A stretch of DNA of 64,000 bases, from contig NZ_JADNRA010000023.1 in assembly GCF_015709525.1 (NCBI RefSeq), positions 1-64,000 of the forward strand, in the 5' to 3' direction. Position 1 is the first letter of the stretch. Each line of letters starts with the position of its first letter. The notes below the pieces were generated by a model. That model did no database searches. It was given only the letters and a program-made list of their open reading frames with translations, and was not told where the DNA came from. Both the position numbers and the translations under genes were made by a program. The stretch comes from Methylocystis sp. L43 (GTDB lineage Bacteria; Pseudomonadota; Alphaproteobacteria; Rhizobiales; Beijerinckiaceae). This document shows positions 42,572 through 52,465 of this stretch, piece by piece.

Positions 42572-43395
42572 GACGCTTTTCCGGATTTGGTGGCAGGCCA
42601 ATTATGGGCTTCATCAGTCGCATCACGACACCAGCGATAAAAGGCGTCGTAGAGCGCCATCCCGGCTTTGAGCTGTTCGAGATCATCCGCATACATGCGG
42701 GATTGACCGAGCGACGCCGCGAGCAGCCCCGCTGCTTCAGGGGCAAGATCGAGGCGCGCCGTATCCGCTCCACGCACGATGACCGCAAGCCTTTGTAGCG
42801 GCTCTATCGCTAGGCCCCATTCCTCGAGCATGGTGTCGAAGGTGCAACGTTCACCTCTGTGACTCCAAAAAGCGCCTTCTATATCGAATGGCGCACCGCC
42901 AAAGCGTTCCGTAACGGCGGACACCTCTGCTGGCGCGACGAAAAGAAAGATAGCCGCGGGATCGAGAAACCGGCGAATGAGCCATGGGCAGGCAATACGA
43001 TCAACCTTCGGGCGTGAGCGTGTGACCCAGATCGTTCGCCCGAAGGCATCGCGCTGAGGCACTTTTGAAGACGGAATGAGCGGGCCGCCTGACTTTACCC
43101 AGGCCAAGTGCCCGCCAGCTAGCACGTCGGAGGAACTTGCGCCTGCATGACGAAGCCATGCGGCGACTCCTTCGCTGACCTGTTCGCCACACGGATCGAT
43201 GACGATGGACGGGCGACCGACGAACTCCGAAGCCCAGTCCGAGACAGATTCGGGACGGCGGCGCGAAGCGCCGGGCGGAAAGCGCGGATCGGCATCATAG
43301 TCCCCATCAGTCCTCACATCGATGAGGGCTGGGCAATGCGGGACGCCGATGAGACGCGCAAGCTTGTCGGGAGAGATCGAGTTGATTGACGACAT
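42568..43395 (-). CDS. chrB: Chromate resistance protein ChrB with rhodanese domain
   Basis: 275 residues from ATG 43395. N-terminal rhodanese-like domain (ALIDVRTDGDYDADPRF, with Cys in DPCGEQ) fused to the ChrB C-terminal domain (WVTRSRPKVDRIACPWLIRRFLD, HRGERCTFDTMLEEW). ChrB acts as chromate-responsive regulator or accessory resistance factor for chrA. Translation is coupled to chrA. Confidence 0.88.
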   Translation of the reverse strand: MSSINSISPDKLARLIGVPHCPALIDVRTDGDYDADPRFPPGASRRRPESVSDWASEFVGRPSIVIDPCGEQVSEGVAAWLRHAGASSSDVLAGGHLAWVKSGGPLIPSSKVPQRDAFGRTIWVTRSRPKVDRIACPWLIRRFLDPAAIFLFVAPAEVSAVTERFGGAPFDIEGAFWSHRGERCTFDTMLEEWGLAIEPLQRLAVIVRGADTARLDLAPEAAGLLAASLGQSRMYADDLEQLKAGMALYDAFYRWCRDATDEAHNWPATKSGKAS

Positions 43396-43705
43396 GGTGC
43401 GCCCTTGGTGGAAAACCCGGACGCGATTCTTGGGCATGTCGCCTCGTGGGGAGATCGCTTCCCCATGGGACGACAATCCGCCGCCTTGGCGTTAAAAGTC
43501 AAGGCCGGTTTCGACACTCCGCTTTTGTGCGAAAATCAAGACTTCGGATAATGCGGTTACGCTAAAGATTAGCGGATTGCGCGCCGCAAAGGATACGACT
43601 GAGGCGCAGTTTCTCTGGCGCTCGACTCGATCGTAAAGGTCCGCAATGGGTCAAGGTGAGCCCTCGAGGGAGAGCATCGGGAACGTCTGCTTTCTTCGAA
43701 CTCCG

Positions 43706-44719
43706 TCATTGCAAGTGATTAACTAGCCGGCGCAGAAGATGCTCCCGTGTGACGCGCCGCAAATCATCGTTGAAATCCTTTTCTGTTGAAACAAACGTTT
43801 GCACTTTGACGCCGTCTGCTTTGGCCTCGTCAGCAAGCTTGTGCGCGGCGTTTTGTCCGGCGCGATCATTGTCTGCGGCGACGATCAGGCGACGCATCCC
43901 GGCCGGAATTTTCCACGCCGCGAGATGCCCCGCCGAAAGCGCCGCGACCATTGGGAGATGTGGCATTGCGCTCTTGAGCGAAAGCACGGTTTCGATTCCT
44001 TCGCCGATGATCGCGAATTCTTCGACAACTCCAAAGCGCACGCCATTGCCGAGAATGGCGCCGAGCGCGCGGCGCGGCGACGCGACCTTTGCTTTTGCGT
44101 TCCGCACGGGGTCGAGGAACGTCCGATGAATGCCTGTGATCGCGCCGCTGTTGTCGGTGACGGCGGCGACGAGGGCCGGCAATTTGCGCGACGGCGAATT
44201 GCGGCTCTCGCGATAAATCAGCGCCGGGTGATAGCGCAGTGGCGCGTTGCTCAAATCAGCGGTGATTTTTCGCGCGCGCAGATAGGCCTCGGCTTTTGTG
44301 CCGATGATCGGCTGCGACGCCGCCCAAATTTTGCGGGCGAACGCGATCGTGTCGCATGCCTCTGAATTCCGACCGCGACTCTCGGTCGTCGTCTCGCGCG
44401 GCGCGACCAAGAAGCGCCGCGCCTCGTCGAGCGTGTCGCGGAAGGACGTAAGCCCTTCTCGTTCCCGGATGAGATCGAGAAGGTCGCCATGTTGGTCCGT
44501 CGCGCCATCCGTCCACTTTCCACGCGCGCCCTTGCCGGAGAGCGGCCCTTTGAGCCGCACATAAAGACTGCGGCCCGCATTGTTGTTGACGTCGCCAACG
44601 ATCCAGTAATTGCCGCATCGACGACCGTTCGACAGATAATGTTTGCAAACGGCCTCGACATGTTCGGCGAGGCTGCTGGACAGAGTCCGGGCCGGGCTTT
44701 CCATCATCGCTTCCCGCAT
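43706..44719 (-). CDS. Toprim-domain primase-like protein (DUF7146 type)
   Basis: 337 residues. The C-terminal Toprim domain has its Glu in IGEGIETVLSLK and the Asp pair in LIVAADNDRAGQNAA. The N-terminal zinc-binding half is reduced. It may act in plasmid DNA replication or repair. Its ATG overlaps the stop of the strawberry-notch gene (TAATG), so both are co-translated. A relative is at 59560-58652. Confidence 0.85.
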   Translation of the reverse strand: MREAMMESPARTLSSSLAEHVEAVCKHYLSNGRRCGNYWIVGDVNNNAGRSLYVRLKGPLSGKGARGKWTDGATDQHGDLLDLIREREGLTSFRDTLDEARRFLVAPRETTTESRGRNSEACDTIAFARKIWAASQPIIGTKAEAYLRARKITADLSNAPLRYHPALIYRESRNSPSRKLPALVAAVTDNSGAITGIHRTFLDPVRNAKAKVASPRRALGAILGNGVRFGVVEEFAIIGEGIETVLSLKSAMPHLPMVAALSAGHLAAWKIPAGMRRLIVAADNDRAGQNAAHKLADEAKADGVKVQTFVSTEKDFNDDLRRVTREHLLRRLVNHLQ

Positions 44720-47700
44720 TACGAATTGACGCGGGTCGCGGGCGCGACGCGGAGCAGCGGATAGAGGGCAAGAAGTCTCTCGACGATTTTTGAAACCTCA
44801 TCGCCCAGCGGAGCGAAGAGCCGTAGCTTCCAGGCGATGATCTCGGAGACGAGACCCTGCGCTTTCAGGCGCTCGACCATCGTGTCGGAGAAGCCTGTGA
44901 GTTCGAGCCGATGCCGGTTCATCACGAGCGCACGCTTGAGCACCAGCCCGTCAGTCAGGACGAGGCTCGCGCCATCTTGCATGACCGCCGCAATGGCGGC
45001 GGGTGGCGCGAGGGCAGGCGCGCCGGCGCCCGTCGCCTCAAGGAGCATAGCGGCGCTTGCCGGCGAGACGAGCCGGCCAATGACCCGTTCGCGCTGATCG
45101 GTCTGCAGGCGATAGACCCGCGCGGCCTCGTCGGGGAACCTATTCCAGACCGGCAGCAGGAGGCCGGTCACGATATGGAACGTGCTCTCGGTCAGTTCGG
45201 GAAGGGAGGCGGCCTCGCTCTCCCATGCCCGCTGAAATTCTTCTGAAGATGCATCGCGCCAATGCGAGCGCTCCAGCGCCTCAACCGTGATCACATCGGC
45301 ATGGGCAGGCCGCAGCAGCCGAACGCGTGGTACGACCGAGCCGTCATCCTGCATCAACGCGGACGCCGGCAGCTTCACCGCCGCGCGGCCCGACTGGTCG
45401 TTGATCATCAGTCGCAACTTTTGCGCAGCCGTCGCATAGCCGAGCGCCGCGTCGAGCGTCGTGATCCGCGTCTTATCCTTGCGCAGGATGGTCAAGAGCT
45501 GCGTTTCCGCGCCGCTCCCGCCATGGACGGCGATGGTCTGGCGATTATTGACGACGAGGCTTTCCGCCATCAGCGTTTCTACGCCGACATCGAAGACGCC
45601 GGCCTCGATCGCCGCCTCGATTTGCGCCGCCATCAGCCCCTCGAACACGTCGAAGAGAAGATTCTGCAACGCGATCGGCAGTGCGAGGATGCGGTTGAGG
45701 AAAGTCGAAATCGGCGGCAGCTCCTCCTTGAGGCTGCCGTCCTGATCGGTGAGATCGAGGCCGGTCGCTTCCGTAAAGCCCGTCAGCGAGCAGCCTTCGA
45801 CCTTGCCGGCGAAGACGAGCTGATACAGCCGGCGCAACGCCGCGCGACCGTAAGGGGATTCGAGATTGTCCTCCGGCCGGAACAGGCCCTGACCTCCTGT
45901 CTGGCGCTGGCCGCGCGTGATGGCGCCGAGCGTGTCGAGCCGACGGGCGATCGTCGAGAGAAAGCGCTTTTCTCCTTTCACGTTGGTCGCGACCGGCCGG
46001 AACAATGGCGGCTGCGCTTGATTGGTGCGGTTGGTGCGCCCTAAGCCCTGAATGGCGTTATCCGCCTTCCAGCCGGGTTCGAGCAGATAGTGGACGCGCA
46101 GGCGCTGGTTCCTGGCGCTCCGCTCGGCGTGATAGGAGCGGCCCGTGCCGCCGGCATCGGAAAAAACGAGGATGCGCTTCTCGTCATCCATGAAGGCCTG
46201 CGTTTCACCAAGATTGGCGGAGGCCGGCCGGTTCTCGACGCAAAGCCGGTCGGAGCCATCGGCGTTGGTCTTGCGCACGATCCGCCTTGAGCGGCCGGTG
46301 ACCTCGGCCACTATATCCGTCCCGAAACGCTGAACAATCTGGTCGAGCGCGCCCTGCACGGCGGGCAGCGCCGCGAGATGCTCGATCAGACGATCCCGTC
46401 GTTCCATCGCCTCGCGCGACTGGACCGGATTGCCGTGCTCGTCGATTACCGGGCGCGAGTGAAGATCGCCATTCTCGTCGGAATAGACTTCAAAAAGCTG
46501 TGTCGGGAAAGAATGGGCGAGGTAGTCGAGGACATATTCGCGCGGGGTGATATCGCAGGAAAGATCGCCCCATTCCGAGGACGGGATTTCCGCAAGGCGG
46601 CGCTCCATCAAGGCTTCGCTGGTCGAGACGATCTGGATGACGGCGCTATGGCCGGCTTCCAAATCGCGCTCGATCGACGCGATGAGGCTTGGGACCTTCA
46701 TCGCCGTGATCAGATGATTGAAGAAGCGCTGCTTGTTGGATTCGAAAGCCGAACGCGCCGCGGCCTTGGCGTTACGATTATAGGCCCTGCCGCCTTCACC
46801 GGTGATGTTCGCCGCCTCCAGCGCCGCGGTCAGATTATTGTGAATGATCTCGAATGCGCCGGCATAGGCGTCATAGATACGGATTTGCTCCACTGAGAGC
46901 GGATGCTCCAGCATCTCGACCTCGACCCCCGCATAAGAGAGGGCGCGCGACGCATAGAGACCGAGGCTTTTCAGATCGCGCGCCAGCACCTCCATGGCGG
47001 CGATGCCGCCCGCCTCCATCGCCACGACGAAATCGGCGCGCGTCGCGAAGGGCATGTCGGTCGAGTCCCAGAGGCCGAGACGCGTCGCATAAGCGAGATT
47101 GGCGACCGTCGTCGCCCCGGTCGCCGAGACATAGAGGACACGCGCGCCGGGCAGGGCGTTCTGTAATCTCAATCCGGCGCGGCCCTGCTGCGAGGCGGTC
47201 TTCTCGCCGCGCTCGCCCTTGTCGCCCGCCGCATTGGCGAGCGCATGCGCCTCGTCGAAGACGATGACGCCGTCGAAATCGGCGCCTAACCAGTCGATGA
47301 TCTGTGACAGACGCGACGCCTTAACCGCGCCATCGCGGCCTTGCCGTTCATCCGAGCGCAGGGTTGCATAGGTCGTAAAGAGAATGCCCTCAGAGAGCTT
47401 GATCGGCGCGCCCTGCTTGAAGCGGGACTGCGGAACGATCTGCAGCTTCTCCTGGCCAAGCGCGGACCAATCGCGCTGCGCGTCCTCACACAGCTTGTCT
47501 GATTTCGAGATCCAGAGCGCCTGGCGACGGCCCTTCAGCCAATTGTCGAGGACGACGCCCGCGACCTGACGTCCTTTACCGGCGCCGGTGCCGTCGCCAA
47601 GATAATAGCCGCGGCGAAAGCGGACCGCCTTCTCGGCGTCATCCGGCGCGACGGAGACCGTGTCAAAACTTTCAGTGACGAGGAAGGCGCCGGCGAGAAG

Positions 47701-49164
47701 GTCGCTATGGGCTTCGCCGGCATAGATGACGCTCTCAAGCTGCGCGTCCGAAAGGCGCCCAGACTCGATCACGCTCTTTGGCAGATGCGGTCGATAGCTG
47801 GGCTTTGGCGGCGCGACCGACGCCATGGCGGCGGATTGAACGAGCGTCGTCGGATGCGGCTTCGCGCCGTCAATTGAGATCGACTGCACCGCATAGGGCT
47901 CATAGAGCCCGGCGCTGAGCGCGCCGCCCTCGGGCGCTTTCCAGTCGCGACACTCATAGGCGAGTTCGACGATCTCCGCGCGCGGGCTAGGGGAGGGAAG
48001 AGCGACGGCGTTGCGATGCGCTGACTCCGCAAAGGCGAGACGCGGCGCGGCGCGGCGCGGTTCAATGATCGGCGTGAAACGCTTCGCGGTCGAACGGACG
48101 CCTACCTGGATAGGCTTATCGCTATAGCCAACCGCGGCAGCAAGAGACGCGCAGGGCGGAATTTCGCGCTGCACCTGCGCGAGCAATTCCGAGAGATCGG
48201 CGACCGGACCGAGGCCCGCGACTAATTCTTTCGGGTTCTCCGAGGGCGTTTTGTCGAAGACCGAAAGCCGGCTTTCGACGCTCGTCCCATGCCGCGCGAA
48301 AAATCCGCGCGCGAGCGAGGCCGTGAACACCAGCCGGCCCTGTTCCTGCAAGCGTTCGAAGCTTCGACGCCAGCTGTTCGCGGTCGGGGAGAAATTCTCA
48401 CCCGTGATGGCGACGAGGCGTCCGCCATTTTGAAGGCGCGCGAGAGAAGCGCGGATATGCTCGAAAGTCGCCGCGGCGTGCCGTCCCTCGATCAAGGGCG
48501 ACGCGGAGAAGGGCGGGTTCATCAAGACGACGCTGGGAACCAGATCGGCGTCGAGACGATCGTGGAGCTGCGCGCCGTCGATGCGGCTGAGCGGCGCTTC
48601 AGGAAATAGACGTTTCAGGAGATCGGCGCGCGTCTCTCCCCATTCATTGAGGATGAGTTTCGCGCCGGCGCGTTCGGCCTGGATGGCCAACATCCCCGTG
48701 CCGGCGGAAGGCTCAAGCACGACATCGCCCGGAACGATCCCCGCCGCGATGCTCGCGACATAGGCGAATTCCAGCGGCGTCGAGAATTGCTGCAGCGCTT
48801 GGGCTTCCTCCGAGCGGCGCGTTTCGCTCGGCAGCAGCGCGGCGATTTTCTTGAGCATCGCGAGAATGCGCGCCGGATCATTGGCAGTCCGCACAGCCAT
48901 TGCTGGCCCATAGCGACGCAGGAACGAAACCTGCGCCGCCTCAACCGCCTCGTAGGCGCCCTTCCAGCTCCAGGCGCCTTGCGCATCGCTCGCGCCGAAC
49001 GCGCCTTCCATTGCCGCGCGCAGGGCAGGGGCGTCGATGACGCGTCCCTTTGCAAGGTGCGTGACGAGCGTCTGCGCCGCCATCATCAGCGCATGCGGCT
49101 TGTCTGTCGAAATGAAGGAAAGTTCGGCTTGTTGGCGGGGCGTAGCGGCGAGGATCGGGCTCAT
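44719..49164 (-). CDS. Strawberry-notch family methyltransferase-helicase
   Basis: 1481 residues from ATG 49164. N-terminal N6-adenine-type methyltransferase (EPSAGTG 151-157; NPPF 216-219), then an SF2-like ATPase with Walker A (GDGTGAGKG 523-531), DEAH box (GVIVFDEAHALANA) and helicase C-terminal region (GLGRTNRTNQAQPPLF). Proteins like this occur on many large plasmids and integrative elements and are thought to modify or protect transferred DNA; that role is not proven. The leader has an 8-bp hairpin (49189-49221) related to those of two neighbours. Confidence 0.92.
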   Translation of the reverse strand: MSPILAATPRQQAELSFISTDKPHALMMAAQTLVTHLAKGRVIDAPALRAAMEGAFGASDAQGAWSWKGAYEAVEAAQVSFLRRYGPAMAVRTANDPARILAMLKKIAALLPSETRRSEEAQALQQFSTPLEFAYVASIAAGIVPGDVVLEPSAGTGMLAIQAERAGAKLILNEWGETRADLLKRLFPEAPLSRIDGAQLHDRLDADLVPSVVLMNPPFSASPLIEGRHAAATFEHIRASLARLQNGGRLVAITGENFSPTANSWRRSFERLQEQGRLVFTASLARGFFARHGTSVESRLSVFDKTPSENPKELVAGLGPVADLSELLAQVQREIPPCASLAAAVGYSDKPIQVGVRSTAKRFTPIIEPRRAAPRLAFAESAHRNAVALPSPSPRAEIVELAYECRDWKAPEGGALSAGLYEPYAVQSISIDGAKPHPTTLVQSAAMASVAPPKPSYRPHLPKSVIESGRLSDAQLESVIYAGEAHSDLLAGAFLVTESFDTVSVAPDDAEKAVRFRRGYYLGDGTGAGKGRQVAGVVLDNWLKGRRQALWISKSDKLCEDAQRDWSALGQEKLQIVPQSRFKQGAPIKLSEGILFTTYATLRSDERQGRDGAVKASRLSQIIDWLGADFDGVIVFDEAHALANAAGDKGERGEKTASQQGRAGLRLQNALPGARVLYVSATGATTVANLAYATRLGLWDSTDMPFATRADFVVAMEAGGIAAMEVLARDLKSLGLYASRALSYAGVEVEMLEHPLSVEQIRIYDAYAGAFEIIHNNLTAALEAANITGEGGRAYNRNAKAAARSAFESNKQRFFNHLITAMKVPSLIASIERDLEAGHSAVIQIVSTSEALMERRLAEIPSSEWGDLSCDITPREYVLDYLAHSFPTQLFEVYSDENGDLHSRPVIDEHGNPVQSREAMERRDRLIEHLAALPAVQGALDQIVQRFGTDIVAEVTGRSRRIVRKTNADGSDRLCVENRPASANLGETQAFMDDEKRILVFSDAGGTGRSYHAERSARNQRLRVHYLLEPGWKADNAIQGLGRTNRTNQAQPPLFRPVATNVKGEKRFLSTIARRLDTLGAITRGQRQTGGQGLFRPEDNLESPYGRAALRRLYQLVFAGKVEGCSLTGFTEATGLDLTDQDGSLKEELPPISTFLNRILALPIALQNLLFDVFEGLMAAQIEAAIEAGVFDVGVETLMAESLVVNNRQTIAVHGGSGAETQLLTILRKDKTRITTLDAALGYATAAQKLRLMINDQSGRAAVKLPASALMQDDGSVVPRVRLLRPAHADVITVEALERSHWRDASSEEFQRAWESEAASLPELTESTFHIVTGLLLPVWNRFPDEAARVYRLQTDQRERVIGRLVSPASAAMLLEATGAGAPALAPPAAIAAVMQDGASLVLTDGLVLKRALVMNRHRLELTGFSDTMVERLKAQGLVSEIIAWKLRLFAPLGDEVSKIVERLLALYPLLRVAPATRVNS

Positions 49165-49188
49165 CGAGTGTCTCCGGGATTGTGACCA

Positions 49189-49221
49189 GCCCGGGACGCT
49201 CTCTCTTTGCGCCTCCCGGGC
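49189..49221 (-). promoter_or_regulatory. Leader hairpin of the strawberry-notch gene
   Basis: 8-bp stem GCCCGGGA/TCCCGGGC with a 17-base loop containing GAGAGAG on the transcribed strand. It lies 24 bases before the ATG and ends near a CCGGAG ribosome binding site. Related in plan to the leaders at 51974-52014 and 52423-52465. Confidence 0.5.
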
Positions 49222-49304
49222 TCGCCCTCCCGGCCAAGCCCTCTTGCTCTTTTCTCCCCCGCCGCCGCGCCGACGATCAGCGCCATGACGCCGCCGCCAA
49301 TCCG

Positions 49305-49718
49305 TCAGGACGACCACGCGGATTTTTGTGTTGCTTGACTGCGCCGCGCGGCGGCGTTCGCGCGACAGCGCGCGCGCCAGGCTATGGCGTAAGGCCGATC
49401 CGTCGGCGTCAGCAGATCCAGAATGTCCTCGGGGCAGTCGCTCTCGCAGGGCCCCATGTGCTCGGTCATATCTTTGTATCCGAACACGAAGCCTTCGGCG
49501 TCGCGCGGGTTGTAGTCGGTGAGGCAGACGAACGCGAAGACGGCGCTCTCGCCGCCGTTGCGGCGCTGTTGCTCGACGGCGGCGTAATAGGTGTCGCCAA
49601 GGAGCGTTGAGCGCAGGATCTTTGATCGGCCTTCCGCATTCTCGAAGGTGAATTGCGCGTCGAGATACTCACGCGGTCCTGCGTGACCGCCAAGCGATTG
49701 CATATAGAGCCAGCCCAT
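49305..49718 (-). CDS. DUF6927 family protein
   Basis: 137 residues from ATG 49718 (MGWLYMQSLGGHAGPREYLD). The conserved start and the FVCLTDYNPRDAEGFVFGYKDMTEHMGP region match DUF6927, which accompanies strawberry-notch genes on plasmids. Function unknown. The frame extends upstream to 49733. Confidence 0.78.
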   Translation of the reverse strand: MGWLYMQSLGGHAGPREYLDAQFTFENAEGRSKILRSTLLGDTYYAAVEQQRRNGGESAVFAFVCLTDYNPRDAEGFVFGYKDMTEHMGPCESDCPEDILDLLTPTDRPYAIAWRARCRANAAARRSQATQKSAWSS

Positions 49719-49895
49719 GGCGGCGCCTTTCAAAAATGGAAGGAGGACGCGCGCGCCAGTGCGCGCGCGACGGTGTCGGAAGACAGAAATTCAGGGCGCG
49801 ACGAATGCGCGTCTCGAGCGGACGCGCCGAACGTCAGCATCGACGCGGCAGCCGCGGAGGAGGGCGGGACAGCCCGCGCCATCCCGCGTCCAGCA

Positions 49896-51959
49896 TCATT
49901 CCGCGGCCGTGGCGTGCGGTTCCTCTTCCTCAGCGTCGGGCAGAGCCGCGTCGTCATCATCGCCGAGAAAATCCGGCAAGGCGTCGCTTTCCTCCGTTTG
50001 GACGATTTGCGCGTCGGCCGCCTGCGTTGACGCGCCGCGCAGGGGCTCGGGCAGCCAGCCGGTTCCCTGAAGCAGGCGCTCCGCTTCGACAGCCATGTCG
50101 GATTTTTTCAGATGATCGATCATCTGCGCCGTCGCTTCGCCCTTCGCTTCGCGCACCGCCGCCAGGATCCGCGCCTTGGTGACCTTGCCGAAATAGCTCT
50201 CAACCGTCGGCGTCCAATGCGCGCTCATATCGAGTCCGACATGTTCGGCCAGTCGATCGGCGTGATCCAGTGGCTTTGAGCGACGTTCGTGTGGAAGCTG
50301 CAGCGCGTTGACGCTCTGGCCGACACAAAAGGCGAAAAGCCCGGCCGTCGACTCGCGATCCGCTTTGACCAGCCAGTCCCAGAGATCGTCCGATTTCTTG
50401 GGCAATCGCAATTGCCAATGGCCCTGCGCCTCATCATGTGCCCGCGCCGTAACGCTATCGGCGAGGCCGGAAGTATAGCCGCCGAGTAGCGCGGATTTGG
50501 CGTCGATCTCCACGCAGCCGTCGAAGCGACCGGAAGAGTAAAAGCTCTTCAGCGCCAGCGCATGGGTCGCCGCGAGAAACGCCGCCTCCGGATCATTGGC
50601 GAGGGCGACGCGCAGAGCCAGCGTGCGGTGCGCGGTGAGGTCGCTCATCAATCGGTCGGAGAGTTTTGACGAGACTTCCGTCTCGTCCCGGTCGGCCGCG
50701 GTTTCATAAGGGTTGCGGACTGCGCCGTCGCCCGCAGGCTTTGGGGCGACCACAGATCCCCTGGGTTCGCCAGCGGCCGGCGCGCCGGCGGGCTCCTCAT
50801 CTTCGGGACGGACAAAGCCGCGCTCGACCTTCAGGGTGCCGTCATAGTCGATGCTGACAAAAATCCCGGCGCGCGGGAGTTCGGTCGGATCGTAGATGGC
50901 CGGTCGCTCGTCAACCGCCGCGATTTCCTTTTCGAGTTCCGCGAGCCTGCGGTCGACCTCTTCGGGAAGATCTTCCGCGCCCTCGTGCTCATCCGACAGC
51001 GCGTCATATTCGGCGAGCGCGGCGTCGTAACGCGCCTTCTGCTCCTCCGAGATCTGCGCAAATGTCGCCGGCAGCCGCCGCAGCCCATTCGTGTGACCAT
51101 AGGGGAAATCGATCGCGATCTGCGACCATTTCCAGCCTTCGGCGCGCAGCGCGTCGGCAGCTTCCGCGAGCTTCTCCCGTGCGAGACGGTCGAGCAGCGC
51201 CACATCCTGCAGCCAGCCGCCGTGATCCTGCTGGAAGAGATCGCGAAGGACGACGCCGCCCGCCGCCTCATAGGCTTCAACGCCGACGAAGACCGCGCGC
51301 TTGTCACCGGCCTTCACCGCGCCTTCGGTCAGCAGGCGCCGGATCGTGTAGGGCTCCTTATTGTAGGACCGGCTGAGAGTCTCCCAAACTTCCTCCTGCC
51401 GCGCACGGTCGTCGGTGACGCAAAAGGCCATGAGCTGCTCGAGGCTCAATTCCTCGGCGACGTAAAGGTCGAGCAGTTTCTGGCTCGCCGCCGCGAGTTT
51501 CAGTCTCTGTCGCACCACCGGCGCGCCGACGAAAAACCGCGCGGCGATCTCGTCAATCGTGACGCCCTGATCCTGCAGATTCTTGAACGCCCGAAACTGA
51601 TCGAGCGGATGCAGCGCCTGGCGCATCGTATTCTCTGCGAGGGAATCCTCTTCCTCGATCCCGTCGGTTTTCACGATGCAGGGGACGGGCGCGTTCTTCG
51701 CGAGGCGCTTCTGCTTGACGAGCGATTTAAGCGCCGCGAGACGTCGCCCGCCCGCGCTGACCGCGAATTGCCCTGTTTCGGCGCCCCCGTCGTCCAACAC
51801 GGGCCGCACGCTCAACGACTGCAGCAGTCCACGCCTTACGATATCCTCGGCCAGATCCTCGACACTCACCCCCGCCTTGATCCGCCGCACATTCGCATCC
51901 GACGCCACAAGCTTGTCGAGCGCGATATCCCGCGCCGCCGTCAGAACAATCTTCGCCAT
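49896..51959 (-). CDS. Large ParB-like nuclease-domain protein
   Basis: 687 residues. ParB N-terminal domain (KLVASDANVRRIKAGVSVED, FAVSAGGRRLAALKSLVKQ; about 12-85), HTH (GVTIDEIAARFFVGAPVVRQRLKLA, about 133-158), then a long helical part with Glu-rich linker and acidic C-terminus. Unlike repB it is not beside a ParA, and such large ParB-like proteins form a separate plasmid gene family. It may regulate plasmid genes or process DNA. A 7-bp hairpin leader lies just before its ribosome binding site. Confidence 0.9.
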   Translation of the reverse strand: MAKIVLTAARDIALDKLVASDANVRRIKAGVSVEDLAEDIVRRGLLQSLSVRPVLDDGGAETGQFAVSAGGRRLAALKSLVKQKRLAKNAPVPCIVKTDGIEEEDSLAENTMRQALHPLDQFRAFKNLQDQGVTIDEIAARFFVGAPVVRQRLKLAAASQKLLDLYVAEELSLEQLMAFCVTDDRARQEEVWETLSRSYNKEPYTIRRLLTEGAVKAGDKRAVFVGVEAYEAAGGVVLRDLFQQDHGGWLQDVALLDRLAREKLAEAADALRAEGWKWSQIAIDFPYGHTNGLRRLPATFAQISEEQKARYDAALAEYDALSDEHEGAEDLPEEVDRRLAELEKEIAAVDERPAIYDPTELPRAGIFVSIDYDGTLKVERGFVRPEDEEPAGAPAAGEPRGSVVAPKPAGDGAVRNPYETAADRDETEVSSKLSDRLMSDLTAHRTLALRVALANDPEAAFLAATHALALKSFYSSGRFDGCVEIDAKSALLGGYTSGLADSVTARAHDEAQGHWQLRLPKKSDDLWDWLVKADRESTAGLFAFCVGQSVNALQLPHERRSKPLDHADRLAEHVGLDMSAHWTPTVESYFGKVTKARILAAVREAKGEATAQMIDHLKKSDMAVEAERLLQGTGWLPEPLRGASTQAADAQIVQTEESDALPDFLGDDDDAALPDAEEEEPHATAAE

Positions 51960-51973
51960 GTCCCTGAACTCCG

Positions 51974-52014
51974 CGACGGATGGGCGAGAGCCTCTCTCAC
52001 CCTGTTCTCCGTCG
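51974..52014 (-). promoter_or_regulatory. Leader hairpin of the ParB-like gene
   Basis: Stem CGACGGA/TCCGTCG (7 bp) with a 27-base loop containing GAGAGAGGCTCTC on the transcribed strand, 14 bases before the ATG at 51959 and directly abutting the CGGAG ribosome binding site. Compare 52423-52465. Confidence 0.6.
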
Positions 52015-52039
52015 AAAAGCCCAAAGGGCTCTCTCGCTC

Positions 52040-52408
52040 TCAGGCCGCCGCCTCCCCGCCGCCGCAGCCGGGCACGTTCCGCACCTCGGCGCCCGCGCGC
52101 GCGTAAGCCTCGGCGACCGCGGCGAGCGGCGCATAGGAGAGCGCGCGCCAGGGCGGCAGATCGGCTGGCTTGCCGACCGCGATCATCGGACCAGGAACCG
52201 CGAGGTCCGCGACCTTTCCCAAATCGACCATGCGGCTATCGATCACGGGCAAGCCCGCCGCGATCGCCGCGGCTTTGACTGTCTCGCAGTCATAGCCGCT
52301 CAGCCAGCCGGCCTCGTAATGCAATGAAAACCCGCCTCTTCCGATACTGAGATGCCCACCTTCAGTGGCGAGGGCCTTGGCGATCGTCTCGGCGTAACTG
52401 TCGGTCAT
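52040..52408 (-). CDS. Conserved plasmid protein of unknown function
   Basis: 122 residues from ATG 52408 (MTDSYAETIAKALATEGG). A mixed alpha/beta protein with no recognised family. It is upstream of the ParB-like gene on the same strand and is preceded by CGGAG and a 7-bp hairpin that begins 14 bases from the ATG. The open frame further upstream to 52729 is non-coding leader. Confidence 0.6.
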   Translation of the reverse strand: MTDSYAETIAKALATEGGHLSIGRGGFSLHYEAGWLSGYDCETVKAAAIAAGLPVIDSRMVDLGKVADLAVPGPMIAVGKPADLPPWRALSYAPLAAVAEAYARAGAEVRNVPGCGGGEAAA

Positions 52409-52422
52409 GAGCGCAACCTCCG

Positions 52423-52465
52423 CGACGGGCGCGCGGGAGCCTCTCTCTCGCTTTCCATCCCGTCG
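52423..52465 (-). promoter_or_regulatory. Leader hairpin of the small conserved gene
   Basis: Stem CGACGGG/CCCGTCG (7 bp), 29-base loop with GAGAGAGAGGCTC on the transcribed strand, 14 bases before the ATG at 52408. Compared with 51974-52014 the innermost base pair differs on both sides (A-T there, G-C here), a compensatory change. Confidence 0.6.

Noticed and set aside
43477-43705. Possible regulatory motif between chrB and the Toprim gene
   Set aside because: 229 bases with no terminator, inverted repeat or promoter that stands out.
50985-52106. Open frame of 373 codons on the plus strand
   Set aside because: Opposite the ParB-like gene; Arg/Leu-rich with no domain.
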